Source: Corynebacterium aurimucosum ATCC 700975
GTDB taxonomy: Bacteria; Actinomycetota; Actinomycetes; Mycobacteriales; Mycobacteriaceae
DNA: 64,000 nt
Direction of reading: 5' to 3'
NCBI RefSeq assembly: GCF_000022905.1
Contig: NC_012590.1
Location: 2,356,001 to 2,420,000, forward strand
Made by a program: the position numbers and the translations under genes
The notes under the pieces: generated by a model
What the model saw: the letters and a program-made list of their open reading frames with translations, nothing else
What the model was told of the DNA's origin: nothing
The model's database searches: none
Shown: in pieces, positions 45,944 to 55,137 of the stretch
How the letters are laid out: every line of letters begins with the position of its first letter
How positions within the stretch are numbered: the stretch's first letter is position 1

Positions 45944-47025
45944 GCTCCGGCCGGGGCCACTGTGCGCCCAGGGTGGAAGGTGGTCTCCAACAACACGCGC
46001 GGCACCTCGCCGCGCCCCTCGATGAGTCCCGCCAGCATGCGCCCGGCTGCTGCCCCTTTCTCCTTATTCGGTTGCACGACGGTGCTTAGCCCCAGCGCCA
46101 GGGCGGGCGCGATCCCGTCGAATCCGGTGACGGACAGCTGCTCGGGAACAGCGATTCCGTGGTCGCGCGCATAAGCCATCACGCCGAGCGCCATCGAATC
46201 CGTCGTGCACAACACCGCGGTGAGATCCGGGTACTTAGTCAGCAGCTCCTCCGCGGCCGCATAGGCCGTACGCGGATCATTGATGTGGCGCGTCACCACG
46301 GGGATACGCGCGGGATCGAGGCCGGCTTGTGCGAAGACGTCGAGCGCACCCAACACGCGGGAGCGCTGCACGTGCATATCCGCCGCGGCGAGCTGCGCGG
46401 CCGTCACTTCGCCGTCGAGACGCTCACGGTGCAGGCGGATGGTGAGGATTCCGATGCGGGTATGGGAGGCGTCGACAAGCGCCTGCGCCGCCGGGGCAAT
46501 CGCGGCGCGGTCATCGATGCCCACGAAGGGCAAGCCCGAATCCGTGGGCTGGTCGCACACCACCACCGGCAGGCCACGGCGCCGCACGGCATCAAGGTAA
46601 GCATCACCCGCCGCCACGGAATAGACCACAAAACCGTCGACCGCCGCCGACCCTACGAGCTGCGCTGCATGGGCGTCATTGGGAGCACCAACGGTATCTG
46701 GGCCGGCGGGGATGAGAGTAAGCGTCGTGCTCGCCCCTGCCGAGGCCTCCGCCATGCCGGCGAGGAAATCCACCGAGGCCATGTCCTCGAAGGCATAGGA
46801 CAGGTGCTCAGTAAGCAGGACGCCCAGCGAACCCTGGCGGCGCGTGCGCAAGCTGCGCGCGGTGGGATCCGGGCCTGTGTAGCCGTGCTCCGCCGCGGCG
46901 GCGAGGATGCGCTCCCGGGTGGCAGGCGCCAGCTGGTCCGGCCGGTTGTACGCGTTGGACACCGTGGTGGGCGAAACCCCGAGTTCGGCGGCCAGGGAGG
47001 CCAGCGTCGTGCTGCGTTTGGACAT
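45940..47025 (-). CDS. ipsA: LacI-family regulator, IpsA-like
   Basis: A 361-residue LacI-type regulator. The N-terminal HTH is TLASLAAELGVSPTTVSNAYNRPDQLAPATRERI, recognised from its LacI signature, and the hinge and periplasmic-binding-like domain follow (GVLLTEHLSYAFEDMASVDF, FVGIDDRAAIAPAAQALV, LSVTGFDGIAPALALGLSTV). ATG 47025 is preceded at seven bases by TAACCT, suggesting leaderless mRNA; an extended frame to 47070 is less likely. Position next to otsB and the metal ABC transporter matches C. glutamicum IpsA (cg2910), which senses inositol and controls ino1 and thus mycothiol and glycolipid synthesis. Orthology is by synteny. Confidence 0.82.
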   Translation of the reverse strand: MSKRSTTLASLAAELGVSPTTVSNAYNRPDQLAPATRERILAAAAEHGYTGPDPTARSLRTRRQGSLGVLLTEHLSYAFEDMASVDFLAGMAEASAGASTTLTLIPAGPDTVGAPNDAHAAQLVGSAAVDGFVVYSVAAGDAYLDAVRRRGLPVVVCDQPTDSGLPFVGIDDRAAIAPAAQALVDASHTRIGILTIRLHRERLDGEVTAAQLAAADMHVQRSRVLGALDVFAQAGLDPARIPVVTRHINDPRTAYAAAEELLTKYPDLTAVLCTTDSMALGVMAYARDHGIAVPEQLSVTGFDGIAPALALGLSTVVQPNKEKGAAAGRMLAGLIEGRGEVPRVLLETTFHPGRTVAPAGA

Positions 47026-47042
47026 GACGGTAAGGTTACCCG

Positions 47043-47090
47043 TTTTCAACTCATTATCATTTGACAACAATTTTCACTAAAGCGTAGAAA
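47043..47090 (+). promoter_or_regulatory. Promoter of the metal ABC operon with Zur-like dyad
   Basis: -35 TTGACA (47061-47066) and -10 TAGAAA (47085-47090) are 18 bases apart and the -10 lies seven bases before ATG 47098, so the mRNA is probably leaderless. TGACAACAATTTTCA (47062-47076), an imperfect TGA-N9-TCA dyad overlapping the -35, and an adjacent CATTATCAT are similar to actinobacterial Zur boxes. Zinc control is expected because the orthologous C. glutamicum operon (cg2911-2913) is Zur-regulated. The box itself is inference. Confidence 0.55.
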
Positions 47091-47097
47091 TAGGGAC

Positions 47098-48165
47098 ATG
47101 ACCACTTCCCTCTCACGCCGTGCTTTCCGACGTCCCACCGCCCTCCTCTTCGCTGCCACCCTGGGCGCCGCCACGCTGAGCGCCTGCTCCTCCAGCGGCG
47201 ATAACGCCGACGGCGGTTCGGATGCCGGTTCCGATAAGGAGACAATCCAGGTCGTCGCCTCGACCTCCATCTGGGCTGATGTGGCCCAGGCGGTCGTCAA
47301 CACCGCGCAGACCGACGTCAACATCGACGTCCACGCCATCGTGAGCGGTAACAGCGTGGACCCACACCATTTCGAGCCCACCGCCGCGGATATCGCCCGC
47401 GCCAACGAGGCCGACGTCATCATCGCCGGTGGCGGCGGCTACGACGCATGGCTTTACCAAGCGGTCAAGAACCAAGACCAGATCATTCACGCCCTGCCGC
47501 TCACCGCGCATGACCATGGCGATCATGATCATGGAGAACATGAGCATGGCGAGGAACACGACCATGCGCATGACCATGATGAACATGCGCATGACCATGA
47601 CCACGCTCATGAAGGCGAGACCGTGACCATGGACGAGGCCAAGAAGATCGCCGCCGAGCACCCCGAGCAAATCACCAACATCGATGGCAACGAGCACGTG
47701 TGGTACGACGCCGCAGCCATCGAGAAGGTGGCGACCGAAGTGGCCGAGCTCGTTAACGAAACCAACCCAGAAGCCAAGGCCACCGCTGATCCGCTAGTCG
47801 AGCGCGTGGAGGGCCTGAAGGCACGCATCGAGAAGCTCCCGCAGCGCAATTACGCGCAGACCGAGCCCATCGCGGACTACATCTTCAAGTACACCGATGC
47901 CACTCCGGAGGGTTACCGCAAGGCCACCGTCGCCGAGAGCGAACCCACCGCCGCGGATTTGGCCCGCTTCCTTGAGGACATCAAGCAGGACAAGATCGAC
48001 CTGCTCATCTTTAACCCGCAGACCGAAACCGACATGACCAAGCGCATCCGCGCCGCCGCCGAGGACAAGAACATCCCGGTGGTAGAGATTGGGGAAACCC
48101 CACCGGAGGAGACCAACTTCCTCGACTACTACGAAGAAGTCGTCAACGCACTCGAGGCTGTGTAA
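47098..48165 (+). CDS. Zinc/manganese ABC transporter substrate-binding lipoprotein
   Basis: Surface lipoprotein of the ZnuA/AdcA cluster A-I family, 355 residues. Signal with lipobox LSACS (Cys about residue 30). QVVASTSIWADVAQAV opens the mature part. Metal ligands are visible as His in SVDPHHFEPTAADIARANEAD, His in NIDGNEHVWYDAAAIEKV and the C-terminal Asp/Glu region. Between them residues ~136-175 are a His/Asp/Glu-rich loop (repeats of HDHGEH type), a hallmark of zinc-binding members. It is the first gene of the three-gene importer operon and is divergent from ipsA. Confidence 0.9.
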   Translation: MTTSLSRRAFRRPTALLFAATLGAATLSACSSSGDNADGGSDAGSDKETIQVVASTSIWADVAQAVVNTAQTDVNIDVHAIVSGNSVDPHHFEPTAADIARANEADVIIAGGGGYDAWLYQAVKNQDQIIHALPLTAHDHGDHDHGEHEHGEEHDHAHDHDEHAHDHDHAHEGETVTMDEAKKIAAEHPEQITNIDGNEHVWYDAAAIEKVATEVAELVNETNPEAKATADPLVERVEGLKARIEKLPQRNYAQTEPIADYIFKYTDATPEGYRKATVAESEPTAADLARFLEDIKQDKIDLLIFNPQTETDMTKRIRAAAEDKNIPVVEIGETPPEETNFLDYYEEVVNALEAV

Positions 48166-48867
48166 GTGCTCATCTCTTTTAAGAATGCCGCAGTAGAACC
48201 ACTGTGGTCGGACATGAACCTCGCCGTAGACCGCGGCGAGTTCATCGCCGTTTTAGGCCCCAACGGCGTGGGCAAGTCCACGCTGCTGGGAACTATCTTG
48301 GGCACCCGCCAGCTGACCGCGGGCAGTGTGGGTGTCACGTGCCGCGTGGGCTTTATCCCGCAGCAAAGAATGTTCCCCCAAGACCTGCCCCTGCGCGCCC
48401 GGGATCTCGTGTCACTCTCCCTGGCGCATGGCACGCTGCGTAACCGACGGCCTGCTCGGGGCCGCGTCGATGAGGTCCTCGCCGAAGTTGGCGCCACCGG
48501 CATCGCTGACCGCCGCGTGGGCCAGCTCTCCGGCGGGCAGCAACAGCTCATCCGCCAAGCCCAGGCCCTAGCCAACGACCCAGAGCTCATCCTCGCGGAC
48601 GAACCGCTATTGTCCTTGGACCCGGCGCGACAGCAGGCGACCGTCGCCAAGCTCGACGCCTGGCGGCACGAGCGCGGCACCTCCGTGCTCTTCGTTACCC
48701 ACGGCATCAACCCGGTACTAGGCGTGGTGGATAAGGTGCTCTACCTCGCGCCCAATGGCCACACCTTCGGCACGGTCGATGAGGTCATGCGTTCTGAGGT
48801 GCTCTCGGAACTCTATGGCTCCTCCGTGACCGTCCTCAACGTCGATGGGAGGCTCATCGTTGTCTAA
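48166..48867 (+). CDS. Metal ABC transporter ATP-binding protein
   Basis: Cytosolic ATPase of the zinc/manganese importer, 233 residues. Walker A GPNGVGKSTLLG, Q-loop FIPQQRMFPQ, signature LSGGQQQLIRQAQAL, Walker B LILADEPLLSLD and switch His in VTHGIN are intact. The start is GTG 48166 straight after the binding-protein stop. It overlaps the permease start. Short for the family at the N-terminus (ISFKNAAVEPLWSDMNLAV), but nothing essential is missing. Confidence 0.92.
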   Translation: MLISFKNAAVEPLWSDMNLAVDRGEFIAVLGPNGVGKSTLLGTILGTRQLTAGSVGVTCRVGFIPQQRMFPQDLPLRARDLVSLSLAHGTLRNRRPARGRVDEVLAEVGATGIADRRVGQLSGGQQQLIRQAQALANDPELILADEPLLSLDPARQQATVAKLDAWRHERGTSVLFVTHGINPVLGVVDKVLYLAPNGHTFGTVDEVMRSEVLSELYGSSVTVLNVDGRLIVV

Positions 48868-49807
48868 GTTCATCGAGGATACCCACTACCTGCTGGGTGT
48901 TGATTTCGTGCAATCCTCACTCATCGCCTGCGCGCTGCTCGGAATCCTCTCCGGAGTGATGACCTCACTTATCGTCCTGCGCCAGATGTCCTTCTCCGTA
49001 CACGCCACCTCAGAGCTCGCGCTCATGGGCGCGGCCGCGGCTTTGCTGTTCGGCCTCAACATCGGCTTTGGCGCGATTGCTGGCGCCATCGTCGCGGCCA
49101 TCATCCTGGCGGTGCTGGGGCTCAAGGGCCAGCAAGACAGCGCCATCGGCGTGGTCATGAGCTTTGGCCTGGGCCTCTCAGTGCTGTTCCTGCACCTCTA
49201 CCCCGGCAACGCCAAGACCGCGATGACGCTCCTGACGGGACAGATCGTCGGCGTTTCTTCCGCGTCGGTGTGGCTGCTCGCCGCCACGACCGCCATCATC
49301 GTTGCCGTGGTGGCGTTGTTCTGGCGCCCGCTGCTCTTCGCTTCTGCGGATCCCGTCATGGCCCAAGCCGCCGGCGTGCCGGTGAAGTCCTTGGCGGTCT
49401 GCTTCGCCATCCTCGTGGGCCTGACGGCCGCGCAGTCGGTGCAGATCGTCGGTTCCCTTCTCGTCATGGCGCTGCTCATTACCCCGGGCGCAGCGGCGGT
49501 ACAGATTACATCCTCCCCGCTGCGCGCGGTGGTGTGGTCCACCATCTTCGCGGAGGTCTCCGCCGTGGGCGGCCTGGTCCTCTCCCTGGCGCCGGGCCTG
49601 CCCGTCTCGGTCTTCGTCACGAGCATCTCTTTTGTTATTTACCTGGTCTGCCGCGGCATCGGCTGGGCTCGCAGCCGCAAGGCCGTCCGCGACGACGTCG
49701 CCGCCCGCCGCGCCTCCCAGGAACACTTCCGCGCCGCCACCGATCGCGCCGACGCCGAGACACACCACACCTCGACGCACGATGAGCACTGCGCGCATCA
49801 GGATTAG
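48860..49807 (+). CDS. Metal ABC transporter permease
   Basis: ABC-3 family membrane permease with about eight helices, 315 residues. FVQSSLIACALLGILSGVMTSLIVLRQMSF is the family opening; FGLGLSVLFLHLYPGNAKTA and GSLLVMALLITPGAAA are also typical. TTG 48860 is preferred because GGAGG lies seven bases before it; ATG 48845 is in frame but lacks a ribosome site. The C-terminal tail is rich in His (ETHHTSTHDEHCAHQ), possibly binding the carried metal. Overlaps the ATPase gene by eight bases. Confidence 0.88.
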   Translation: MSKFIEDTHYLLGVDFVQSSLIACALLGILSGVMTSLIVLRQMSFSVHATSELALMGAAAALLFGLNIGFGAIAGAIVAAIILAVLGLKGQQDSAIGVVMSFGLGLSVLFLHLYPGNAKTAMTLLTGQIVGVSSASVWLLAATTAIIVAVVALFWRPLLFASADPVMAQAAGVPVKSLAVCFAILVGLTAAQSVQIVGSLLVMALLITPGAAAVQITSSPLRAVVWSTIFAEVSAVGGLVLSLAPGLPVSVFVTSISFVIYLVCRGIGWARSRKAVRDDVAARRASQEHFRAATDRADAETHHTSTHDEHCAHQD

Positions 49808-49816
49808 GCTAGATGC

Positions 49817-50656
49817 GTGACTTTGGAACGCCGTAGCCTCGAATTACAAGACCGCACCCGCACGTACCTCGTGTACCGCCCGAATGATGACGTCGAGCGC
49901 CAGAGAGACCTCCTCCTGTTCTTCCACGGCTCCCTGCAATCCGCGAACGTCATCCGCCGCTTCACTAACGGCACGTTCGATGACCTCGCCACCCGCCACG
50001 GCATGCTTGCGGTCTACCCCACCGGCGTGGAACAGCACTTTAACGATGCCCGCGCCACCCTGCCCGTCGCCGCGCGCGAGCTGGGCATCGATGACGTCGC
50101 CTTCACGCGCGCCATCCTCGACGAGCTGCGCGCGGAGCAGGAGGTTGGCCGCGTGTTCCTCTGCGGCTTCTCCAACGGCGGGCAGATGGTTATCCGCTTG
50201 CTCTTCGACGCCCCCGGGCTTGCCGATGCCGCCTGCGTCTTCGCCTCCACTCTCGGCGCCGGCGCCAACCATGCGCCCACCAATCCGGACTCGGCGTACC
50301 AACCCACCCCGGTCATGTTCGTCCACGGCACGGGCGACCGGCTCGCGCCCTATACGGGCGGAACGGCGGGCATTGACCCGAAGCGCACCCGCGGTGCCGT
50401 CACCGGCGCGCAGGAGAACGCCGCACGCTTCGCGGAGCTCAACCATGCCGCCGGCCCAGAGCGCACCCACCTTTTCCCCGACACCGTTGTCGACCGCTGG
50501 GAGCCGGCAGACGCCACCGGCGCGCCGGTCGAGCTCGTGAGCGTCGAGGGCATGGGCCACGTCATCCCGTCGGGCAACGAGCTGGACCCACGCCTGGGTA
50601 AAAACACGGATTCCTTCATCGCTGCCGAGCTCGTGGAGGAATTCTTCGGGCTCTAG
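49817..50656 (+). CDS. LpqC/feruloyl-esterase-like alpha/beta hydrolase
   Basis: A 279-residue PHB-depolymerase-family (Esterase_PHB) hydrolase. DLLLFFHGSLQSANVIRRF holds the oxyanion-hole His-Gly, the nucleophile elbow is FLCGFSNGGQMVIRLL, PVMFVHGTGDRLAPYTGG carries the Asp, and the late His is in VEGMGHVIPSG. Unlike LpqC it has no signal peptide, so it appears cytosolic. GTG 49817 is six bases after a TAGGCT box, which fits a leaderless mRNA. Substrate unknown. Confidence 0.82.
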   Translation: MTLERRSLELQDRTRTYLVYRPNDDVERQRDLLLFFHGSLQSANVIRRFTNGTFDDLATRHGMLAVYPTGVEQHFNDARATLPVAARELGIDDVAFTRAILDELRAEQEVGRVFLCGFSNGGQMVIRLLFDAPGLADAACVFASTLGAGANHAPTNPDSAYQPTPVMFVHGTGDRLAPYTGGTAGIDPKRTRGAVTGAQENAARFAELNHAAGPERTHLFPDTVVDRWEPADATGAPVELVSVEGMGHVIPSGNELDPRLGKNTDSFIAAELVEEFFGL

Positions 50657-50689
50657 ACTGCACGTGCGCCCCATCGTGTCTCACTCCAC

Positions 50690-50971
50690 TCAGCCCCAAC
50701 CTCGGGTCGAGGCCGTTCGTAGGTGAGCGTCGAGAAGCAATAATTGTGGATTACCGACCAGTGCTTTGGCGATTCCTAGACGCTGTTTCATACCGAGCGA
50801 AGCATGCTCGCAGGAAACACTGTGGTGCAATGAAAGGCCTACAAGGGATAAAAGATCCTTCAGTTCATCATTCAGTGAACCTTGTTGTAGTGGTCGGCAA
50901 TGTCGTTGACGATCGCGTAGAGGTCGCGTTCCATCGCGTAGGTTTTCTTTTCTCGCGTACTGACTAATCAC
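50690..50971 (-). pseudogene. Remnant of an ABC transporter ATPase gene
   Basis: The reverse strand keeps an ABC ATPase piece: ELKDLLSLVGLS, then SLGMKQRLGIAKALVGNPQLLLLDA, the signature and Walker B region of bacitracin/lantibiotic-type transporters. There is no Walker A, the Glu after Walker B is lost and the frame runs into unrelated codons. A second short piece of related sequence (ARKENL) precedes it in a shifted context. The 305 bases after it up to 51276 hold no gene I can support. The region is lower in G+C than its surroundings, consistent with decayed acquired DNA. Confidence 0.6.
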
Positions 50972-51276
50972 ACTTGCGACCCGTTGTTATCTAGAGAATT
51001 ATTACGTCCCAGCGTGATGTTGCACACGTCTGTGCATGTATGTACTCTCGATGTCACGGTTTGCTGGCGAAGATTCTTCAAGTTACCCGCAGCTGAATCT
51101 GTACAAGGTGAAAACGGCAGGCAAAGGACCGAGTCGTCCTCGTCTCTAAGCCGTGGAACCCCAATCCTCCAGAACCTTGTATTCGGCACACGCACGCAAT
51201 CTGAATGTTCAAGATGTGAAGTACTGGCCAGCAACCAAGAAGTAAAGATCGCCATCCAGCTTTCTCCGCCCTGAAT

Positions 51277-51927
51277 CTAGCATCCGGAGGCGTAGAGAAA
51301 CTCACGCAACGACTGAAACGCCAGCGTCTGTGTCACGTCGCGCAGCTCAAGGAAGAACCCATCTTCTGTAATTTCAACAATCCGCGCACCGGGGATGGCT
51401 GCCACAATCGGCGAGTGCGTCACCACGATGAACTGCGCACCCGCCTCCGCGGCGCGATGGATTTCCGCCATGAGCGTCATCTGCCGCACGAGCGAAAGCC
51501 CAGATTCCGGCTCGTCGAGGATGTAGAGCCCGCGCCCATCAAAGGAACGCTGCACGACGTCCATGACGGACTCGCCATGCGACATCGCGGTCGAACCAAC
51601 GTTGTAGTGCGCCTCCGCTCGCAGGAAGTAGCCGTCCTTGGGCGCGGTACCTAGCCGCAGGCTCGCCCACCTCCGGAGGGGATTGATGGGACCGGCGGAG
51701 CGCTGCACACCCCATATCCCACCGCGCTCAGGAAAGCCGTACTCGAAGGCAATGCCCTCGGCGAGCGTCGACTTTCCTACCCCGTTGTCCCCGGTCAGCA
51801 CGGTCACCGGCGCACGCAGGTCCAGTCCTTGGCGTCGCAGCGCCACGAAACCAGGAACGGAGGACACCCACTCAGGTCCGTGGCCGCCGTCCAGCGCGGC
51901 ATAGGCGTCGACATAGAAGTCTCTCAT
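51277..51927 (-). CDS. Small AAA/ABC-like ATPase, second of a tandem pair
   Basis: A 216-residue SMC/ABC-like ATPase. Walker A TVLTGDNGVGKSTLAEGIAFEYGF, a signature-like MSHGESVMDVV, Walker B GLYILDEPESGLSLVRQ and a switch His in FIVVTHSPIVAAIP are present; there is no long coiled coil or membrane part. The preceding gene is a paralogue that overlaps by four bases (ATGA), so the two probably work together, perhaps as a heterodimer. Such stand-alone ATPases occur in many bacteria without a known role; DNA repair, RNA metabolism or defence are all possible. Confidence 0.78.
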   Translation of the reverse strand: MRDFYVDAYAALDGGHGPEWVSSVPGFVALRRQGLDLRAPVTVLTGDNGVGKSTLAEGIAFEYGFPERGGIWGVQRSAGPINPLRRWASLRLGTAPKDGYFLRAEAHYNVGSTAMSHGESVMDVVQRSFDGRGLYILDEPESGLSLVRQMTLMAEIHRAAEAGAQFIVVTHSPIVAAIPGARIVEITEDGFFLELRDVTQTLAFQSLREFLYASGC

Positions 51928-52658
51928 TCGCCCTCCCCAATAAGAAACGCGGCGGTTCCCAATGGATCGGCAAGGAACTCGCGCGCGGCGTGGACAGCTT
52001 CCGTCGCTTCGGGAGCGACGGGCGCAATCCCCTTGTCGCCGAACGCGTAGACGGTCGCGCCTTGCATGCTGAGGAAGACTGGCGAGTGCGTCGCGAGGAT
52101 GACCTGCGCGCCCTGGGCGGCGAGGCGCTCGAGCTGCGTGACAACCTCGACCTGCCGGGGATAGGACAAGCCGTCTTCCGGCTCGTCGAGAATGATCATT
52201 CCGTCAGAATGGAAGCGTCTCTCGACGAGGGCGAGCAGACCCTGGCCGTGGCTGAGAAACGGCAGGTCACTGAGCGGATCGGGATTCTCCGGGCTGTGGA
52301 TCTGGTGGTGATACTCGCTCAAGTTGAGGAAGGTCTCGCCGCGCAAGAAGTACACGTCGCGCGGGTTGTGCGCCCGCGAGCAGATGAGCCACTCGGGATA
52401 GTCCTCGTCGCCGGTGGCAAACCGGGCGTGGCGCGAGCCGCCCTCGGGATTGACGCCAAGCCCCACGGCGATGGCCTCGAGCAGCGTGGATTTTCCGGCG
52501 CCGTTATCCCCCACGACGACGGTCACGGGCGTAGGCAAACGCAAGGCGCCGCCGGGCAGCGCTGCGATGAGCACGCCCAGGCGGCGCATGTGTTCCGGCA
52601 CGCCGGGCAGTCCCTCCCCAATAAGCTCCGGGGCGGGACGCACACTCGTGAGGAACAT
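51924..52658 (-). CDS. Small AAA/ABC-like ATPase, first of a tandem pair
   Basis: A 244-residue paralogue of the next gene. Walker A TVVVGDNGAGKSTLLEAIAVGLG, signature-like LSHGQGLLALVERRF, Walker B GMIILDEPEDGLSYPRQVEVV and the His loop VILATHSPVFLSM are intact. Between Walker A and the signature both paralogues share DVYFLRGE/GYFLRAE and a Trp-Leu region, showing origin by duplication. ATG 52658. It starts 19 bases after the rlmB stop on the same strand, so both ATPases could be read with rlmB. Confidence 0.78.
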   Translation of the reverse strand: MFLTSVRPAPELIGEGLPGVPEHMRRLGVLIAALPGGALRLPTPVTVVVGDNGAGKSTLLEAIAVGLGVNPEGGSRHARFATGDEDYPEWLICSRAHNPRDVYFLRGETFLNLSEYHHQIHSPENPDPLSDLPFLSHGQGLLALVERRFHSDGMIILDEPEDGLSYPRQVEVVTQLERLAAQGAQVILATHSPVFLSMQGATVYAFGDKGIAPVAPEATEAVHAAREFLADPLGTAAFLIGEGE

Positions 52659-52676
52659 GGCGACGAAAGCGTGAGC

Positions 52677-53627
52677 CTACTTCTGGGCCGCGCGACGCTG
52701 GCGGGCGAACTCGGAAAGCACCGCACCTGCCGCCACGGAGGCGTTGAGGGATTCAACCCAGTCGGTCATGGGGATGGACATGATGGCATCGCAGTTCTCG
52801 CGGACGAGGCGCGAAATGCCTTTGCCCTCAGAGCCGATGACGATGACAACGGGGTCGGTGCCACCGTTGTAAGTATCGAGGGTGTGCTCGCCTCCCGCAT
52901 CCAGGCCAACAACCTGGTAGCCGGCCTTCTGGAAGTCCTGGACCGTGCGGGTCACGTTGGTCACGCGAGCCACCGGCAAGCGCGCGGCGGTGCCGGCGGA
53001 GGTACGCCAGGCCACCGCGGTGACGGAGGCGGAGCGACGCTCTGGGATGATGACACCATGGCCGCCGAAGGCCGCGACGGAGCGGATGACTGCGCCGAGA
53101 TTGCGCGGGTCGGTGATGTTATCGAGGATGACGAACATACCCGGTTCCTGAGCATCGCGGGCCCGATCCATCAGGTCATGGACGTCAGCATACTTGTACG
53201 GCGGGATCTGCAGACCAATGCCCTGGTGCATGCCGTTGCCGGTCATGCGATCCATCTCGTGGCGCTGGACCTCCAGGATCGGGATGTTGCGAGTATTGCA
53301 CATGGCTACGGCCTCGGAAAGGCGGGCGTCGTTGCGCGTGCCTTGCACGATGTAGAGCGACGTTGCCGGAACCTTGGCGTGGAGGCACTCGATGACCGGG
53401 TTACGGCCGACGACCATCTCCGCGGTCTCCTTGTCGTGGCGGCCTGAATTGCGGCGCTCGCGCTCTAGCTTCGCCTTGTGCTTGGCGTGGTAGACGCGGT
53501 CCTCCGCCTTAGGCGTGGGGCCCTTGCCAGCCAGTCCCTTGCGGCGCTGACCGCCAGAGCCCTTGGTGGCACCCTTCTTATTCGTCTTGCGGATACCTGC
53601 GCCGCCGCGGCCGTGGGTACGTGCCAT
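52677..53627 (-). CDS. rlmB: 23S rRNA 2'-O-ribose methyltransferase, SpoU/TrmH family
   Basis: A 316-residue SPOUT methyltransferase, predicted to methylate 23S rRNA. A basic, Gly/Lys-rich N-terminal extension of about 75 residues precedes the substrate-binding domain ([23 protein letters not shown]) and the SPOUT knot: [38 protein letters not shown] and [23 protein letters not shown] 53627 with AAGGAG. It follows cysS by 41 bases, the usual actinobacterial order. Confidence 0.9.
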   Translation of the reverse strand: MARTHGRGGAGIRKTNKKGATKGSGGQRRKGLAGKGPTPKAEDRVYHAKHKAKLERERRNSGRHDKETAEMVVGRNPVIECLHAKVPATSLYIVQGTRNDARLSEAVAMCNTRNIPILEVQRHEMDRMTGNGMHQGIGLQIPPYKYADVHDLMDRARDAQEPGMFVILDNITDPRNLGAVIRSVAAFGGHGVIIPERRSASVTAVAWRTSAGTAARLPVARVTNVTRTVQDFQKAGYQVVGLDAGGEHTLDTYNGGTDPVVIVIGSEGKGISRLVRENCDAIMSIPMTDWVESLNASVAAGAVLSEFARQRRAAQK

Positions 53628-53668
53628 AATTCTTCTCCTTTGTTGTCCTCGGCTTATGCCAAGGACGG

Positions 53669-55090
53669 CTAATCCGCCAGGGACCAGGTGGGGCCGTCGG
53701 CGGTGTCGGTGATGGTTATACCCGCGGCTGCAAGGCGGTCGCGCACGGCGTCCGCAGTAGCCCAATCCTTTTCTGCGCGGGCGGTGGTGCGACGCTCCAA
53801 TTCGGCTCGGACGAGGACGTCCAGGGCCGCTTCAGCGCCGCTTTCTTCGCCACTATCTTTCCACTGTTCGTCCAGCGGATCAAAGCCAAGAACCGCAGCC
53901 ATGGCGCGCACCGCCCCGGCGAGGCGCTTGGCCTCCTCACGGTTGCCTTCACTCAGTGCCTTATTGCCCGCGCGCACGGTGGTGTGGATTTCCGCCAACG
54001 CCTTCGGCACAGCGATGTCATCATTCATCGCTTCTTCGAAGGCCGGGGTCCACTCGCCCTTTTCCACGTTTTCGAACTTGCCCACGAAGTCCTCGATGCG
54101 GCGGTAGCCGGCCGCGGCCTCGGTCAGCGCTGCCTCGGAGTATTCGAGGACCGAACGGTAGTGCGCAGAGCCCAGGTAGTAGCGCAGCTCCACCGGGCGG
54201 ACGATCTCCAACATGTTGGCAATGGAGAGCACATTGCCCAAGGACTTCGACATCTTCTCACCGGCCATGGTGACCCAGTGGTTGTGCATCCAGTAGTTGG
54301 CGAACTTGTCGCCCGCCGCATGGGACTGCGCGATCTCATTTTCGTGGTGCGGGAACTGCAGGTCCAAGCCACCGCAGTGGATATCGAACTCGCCGCCTAG
54401 GTAGTAGGTGGACATGGCGGAGCACTCCAAGTGCCAGCCCGGCCGGCCACGACCCCACGGGGTAGGCCAGGACGGCTCGCCCGGCTTGGCCGCCTTCCAC
54501 AGCGCGAAGTCCTGGGGACTGCGCTTGCCAGCGTTGTCCGTTTCGCCCTGTTCCATCTCCTCGACGCGGTTGCCGGACAGCGAACCATAGTCCGAGCCTT
54601 CCGTGGCATTCCAGGCCGCGACGTCGAAGTAAACGGAACCGGAATCGTCCTCTCCCCCCGCTGTGCCGTTAGGCACGGCATAAGCAAAGCCGGCGTCGAT
54701 AAGCCGCTGCATGTACTCCACCATCTGGGTGACAAAGCCCGTCGCGCGCGGCTCCACGGAAGGGGGCAGAACGCCCAGGGTGTTATAGGCCTTGGTGAAC
54801 TCACGCTCATAGGTGGATACCCACTCCCACCAGGGGCGGTTATTCTCAGCAGCCTTGGTGAGGATCTTGTCATCGATATCGGTGACGTTGCGCACGAGTG
54901 CCACGTCATAGCCTTGCGCGCTAAGCCAGCGGCGCAGGATGTCGAAGGCGACGCCGGAGCGCAGGTGGCCAATATGCGGCTGGGACTGCGGGGTGGCACC
55001 GCACAGGTAGATCGACGCGTGGCCGGGGCGAACCGGCTCGAACTCACGTTGGCTGCGGGTGGCGGTATCAAAAATGCGCAAAGTACTCAC
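53669..55090 (-). CDS. cysS: Cysteinyl-tRNA synthetase
   Basis: Class I synthetase charging tRNA-Cys, 473 residues. Zinc Cys in [13 protein letters not shown] motif variant [34 protein letters not shown] and KMSKS loop [17 protein letters not shown] 55090 is set because TAGACT ends seven bases before it (leaderless promoter); a longer frame upstream overlaps ispF and is not real. The order ispD-ispF-cysS-rlmB is typical of Actinobacteria. Confidence 0.95.
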   Translation of the reverse strand: MSTLRIFDTATRSQREFEPVRPGHASIYLCGATPQSQPHIGHLRSGVAFDILRRWLSAQGYDVALVRNVTDIDDKILTKAAENNRPWWEWVSTYEREFTKAYNTLGVLPPSVEPRATGFVTQMVEYMQRLIDAGFAYAVPNGTAGGEDDSGSVYFDVAAWNATEGSDYGSLSGNRVEEMEQGETDNAGKRSPQDFALWKAAKPGEPSWPTPWGRGRPGWHLECSAMSTYYLGGEFDIHCGGLDLQFPHHENEIAQSHAAGDKFANYWMHNHWVTMAGEKMSKSLGNVLSIANMLEIVRPVELRYYLGSAHYRSVLEYSEAALTEAAAGYRRIEDFVGKFENVEKGEWTPAFEEAMNDDIAVPKALAEIHTTVRAGNKALSEGNREEAKRLAGAVRAMAAVLGFDPLDEQWKDSGEESGAEAALDVLVRAELERRTTARAEKDWATADAVRDRLAAAGITITDTADGPTWSLAD

Positions 55091-55137
55091 CTGGCCTAGT
55101 CTAATTGACTCGGGCGCGGCGGCTAGCGCGAGACGGC

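Noticed and set aside
47511-47612. Repeated GACCATGA-type words as a regulatory repeat array
   Set aside because: They encode the His/Asp/Glu-rich zinc loop of the metal-binding lipoprotein and stay in frame.
50972-51276. Short Cys-containing frame on the minus strand as a lantibiotic precursor
   Set aside because: No ribosome site, no leader-like sequence or GG site, and no intact modification or transport gene nearby; only a decayed ATPase fragment.
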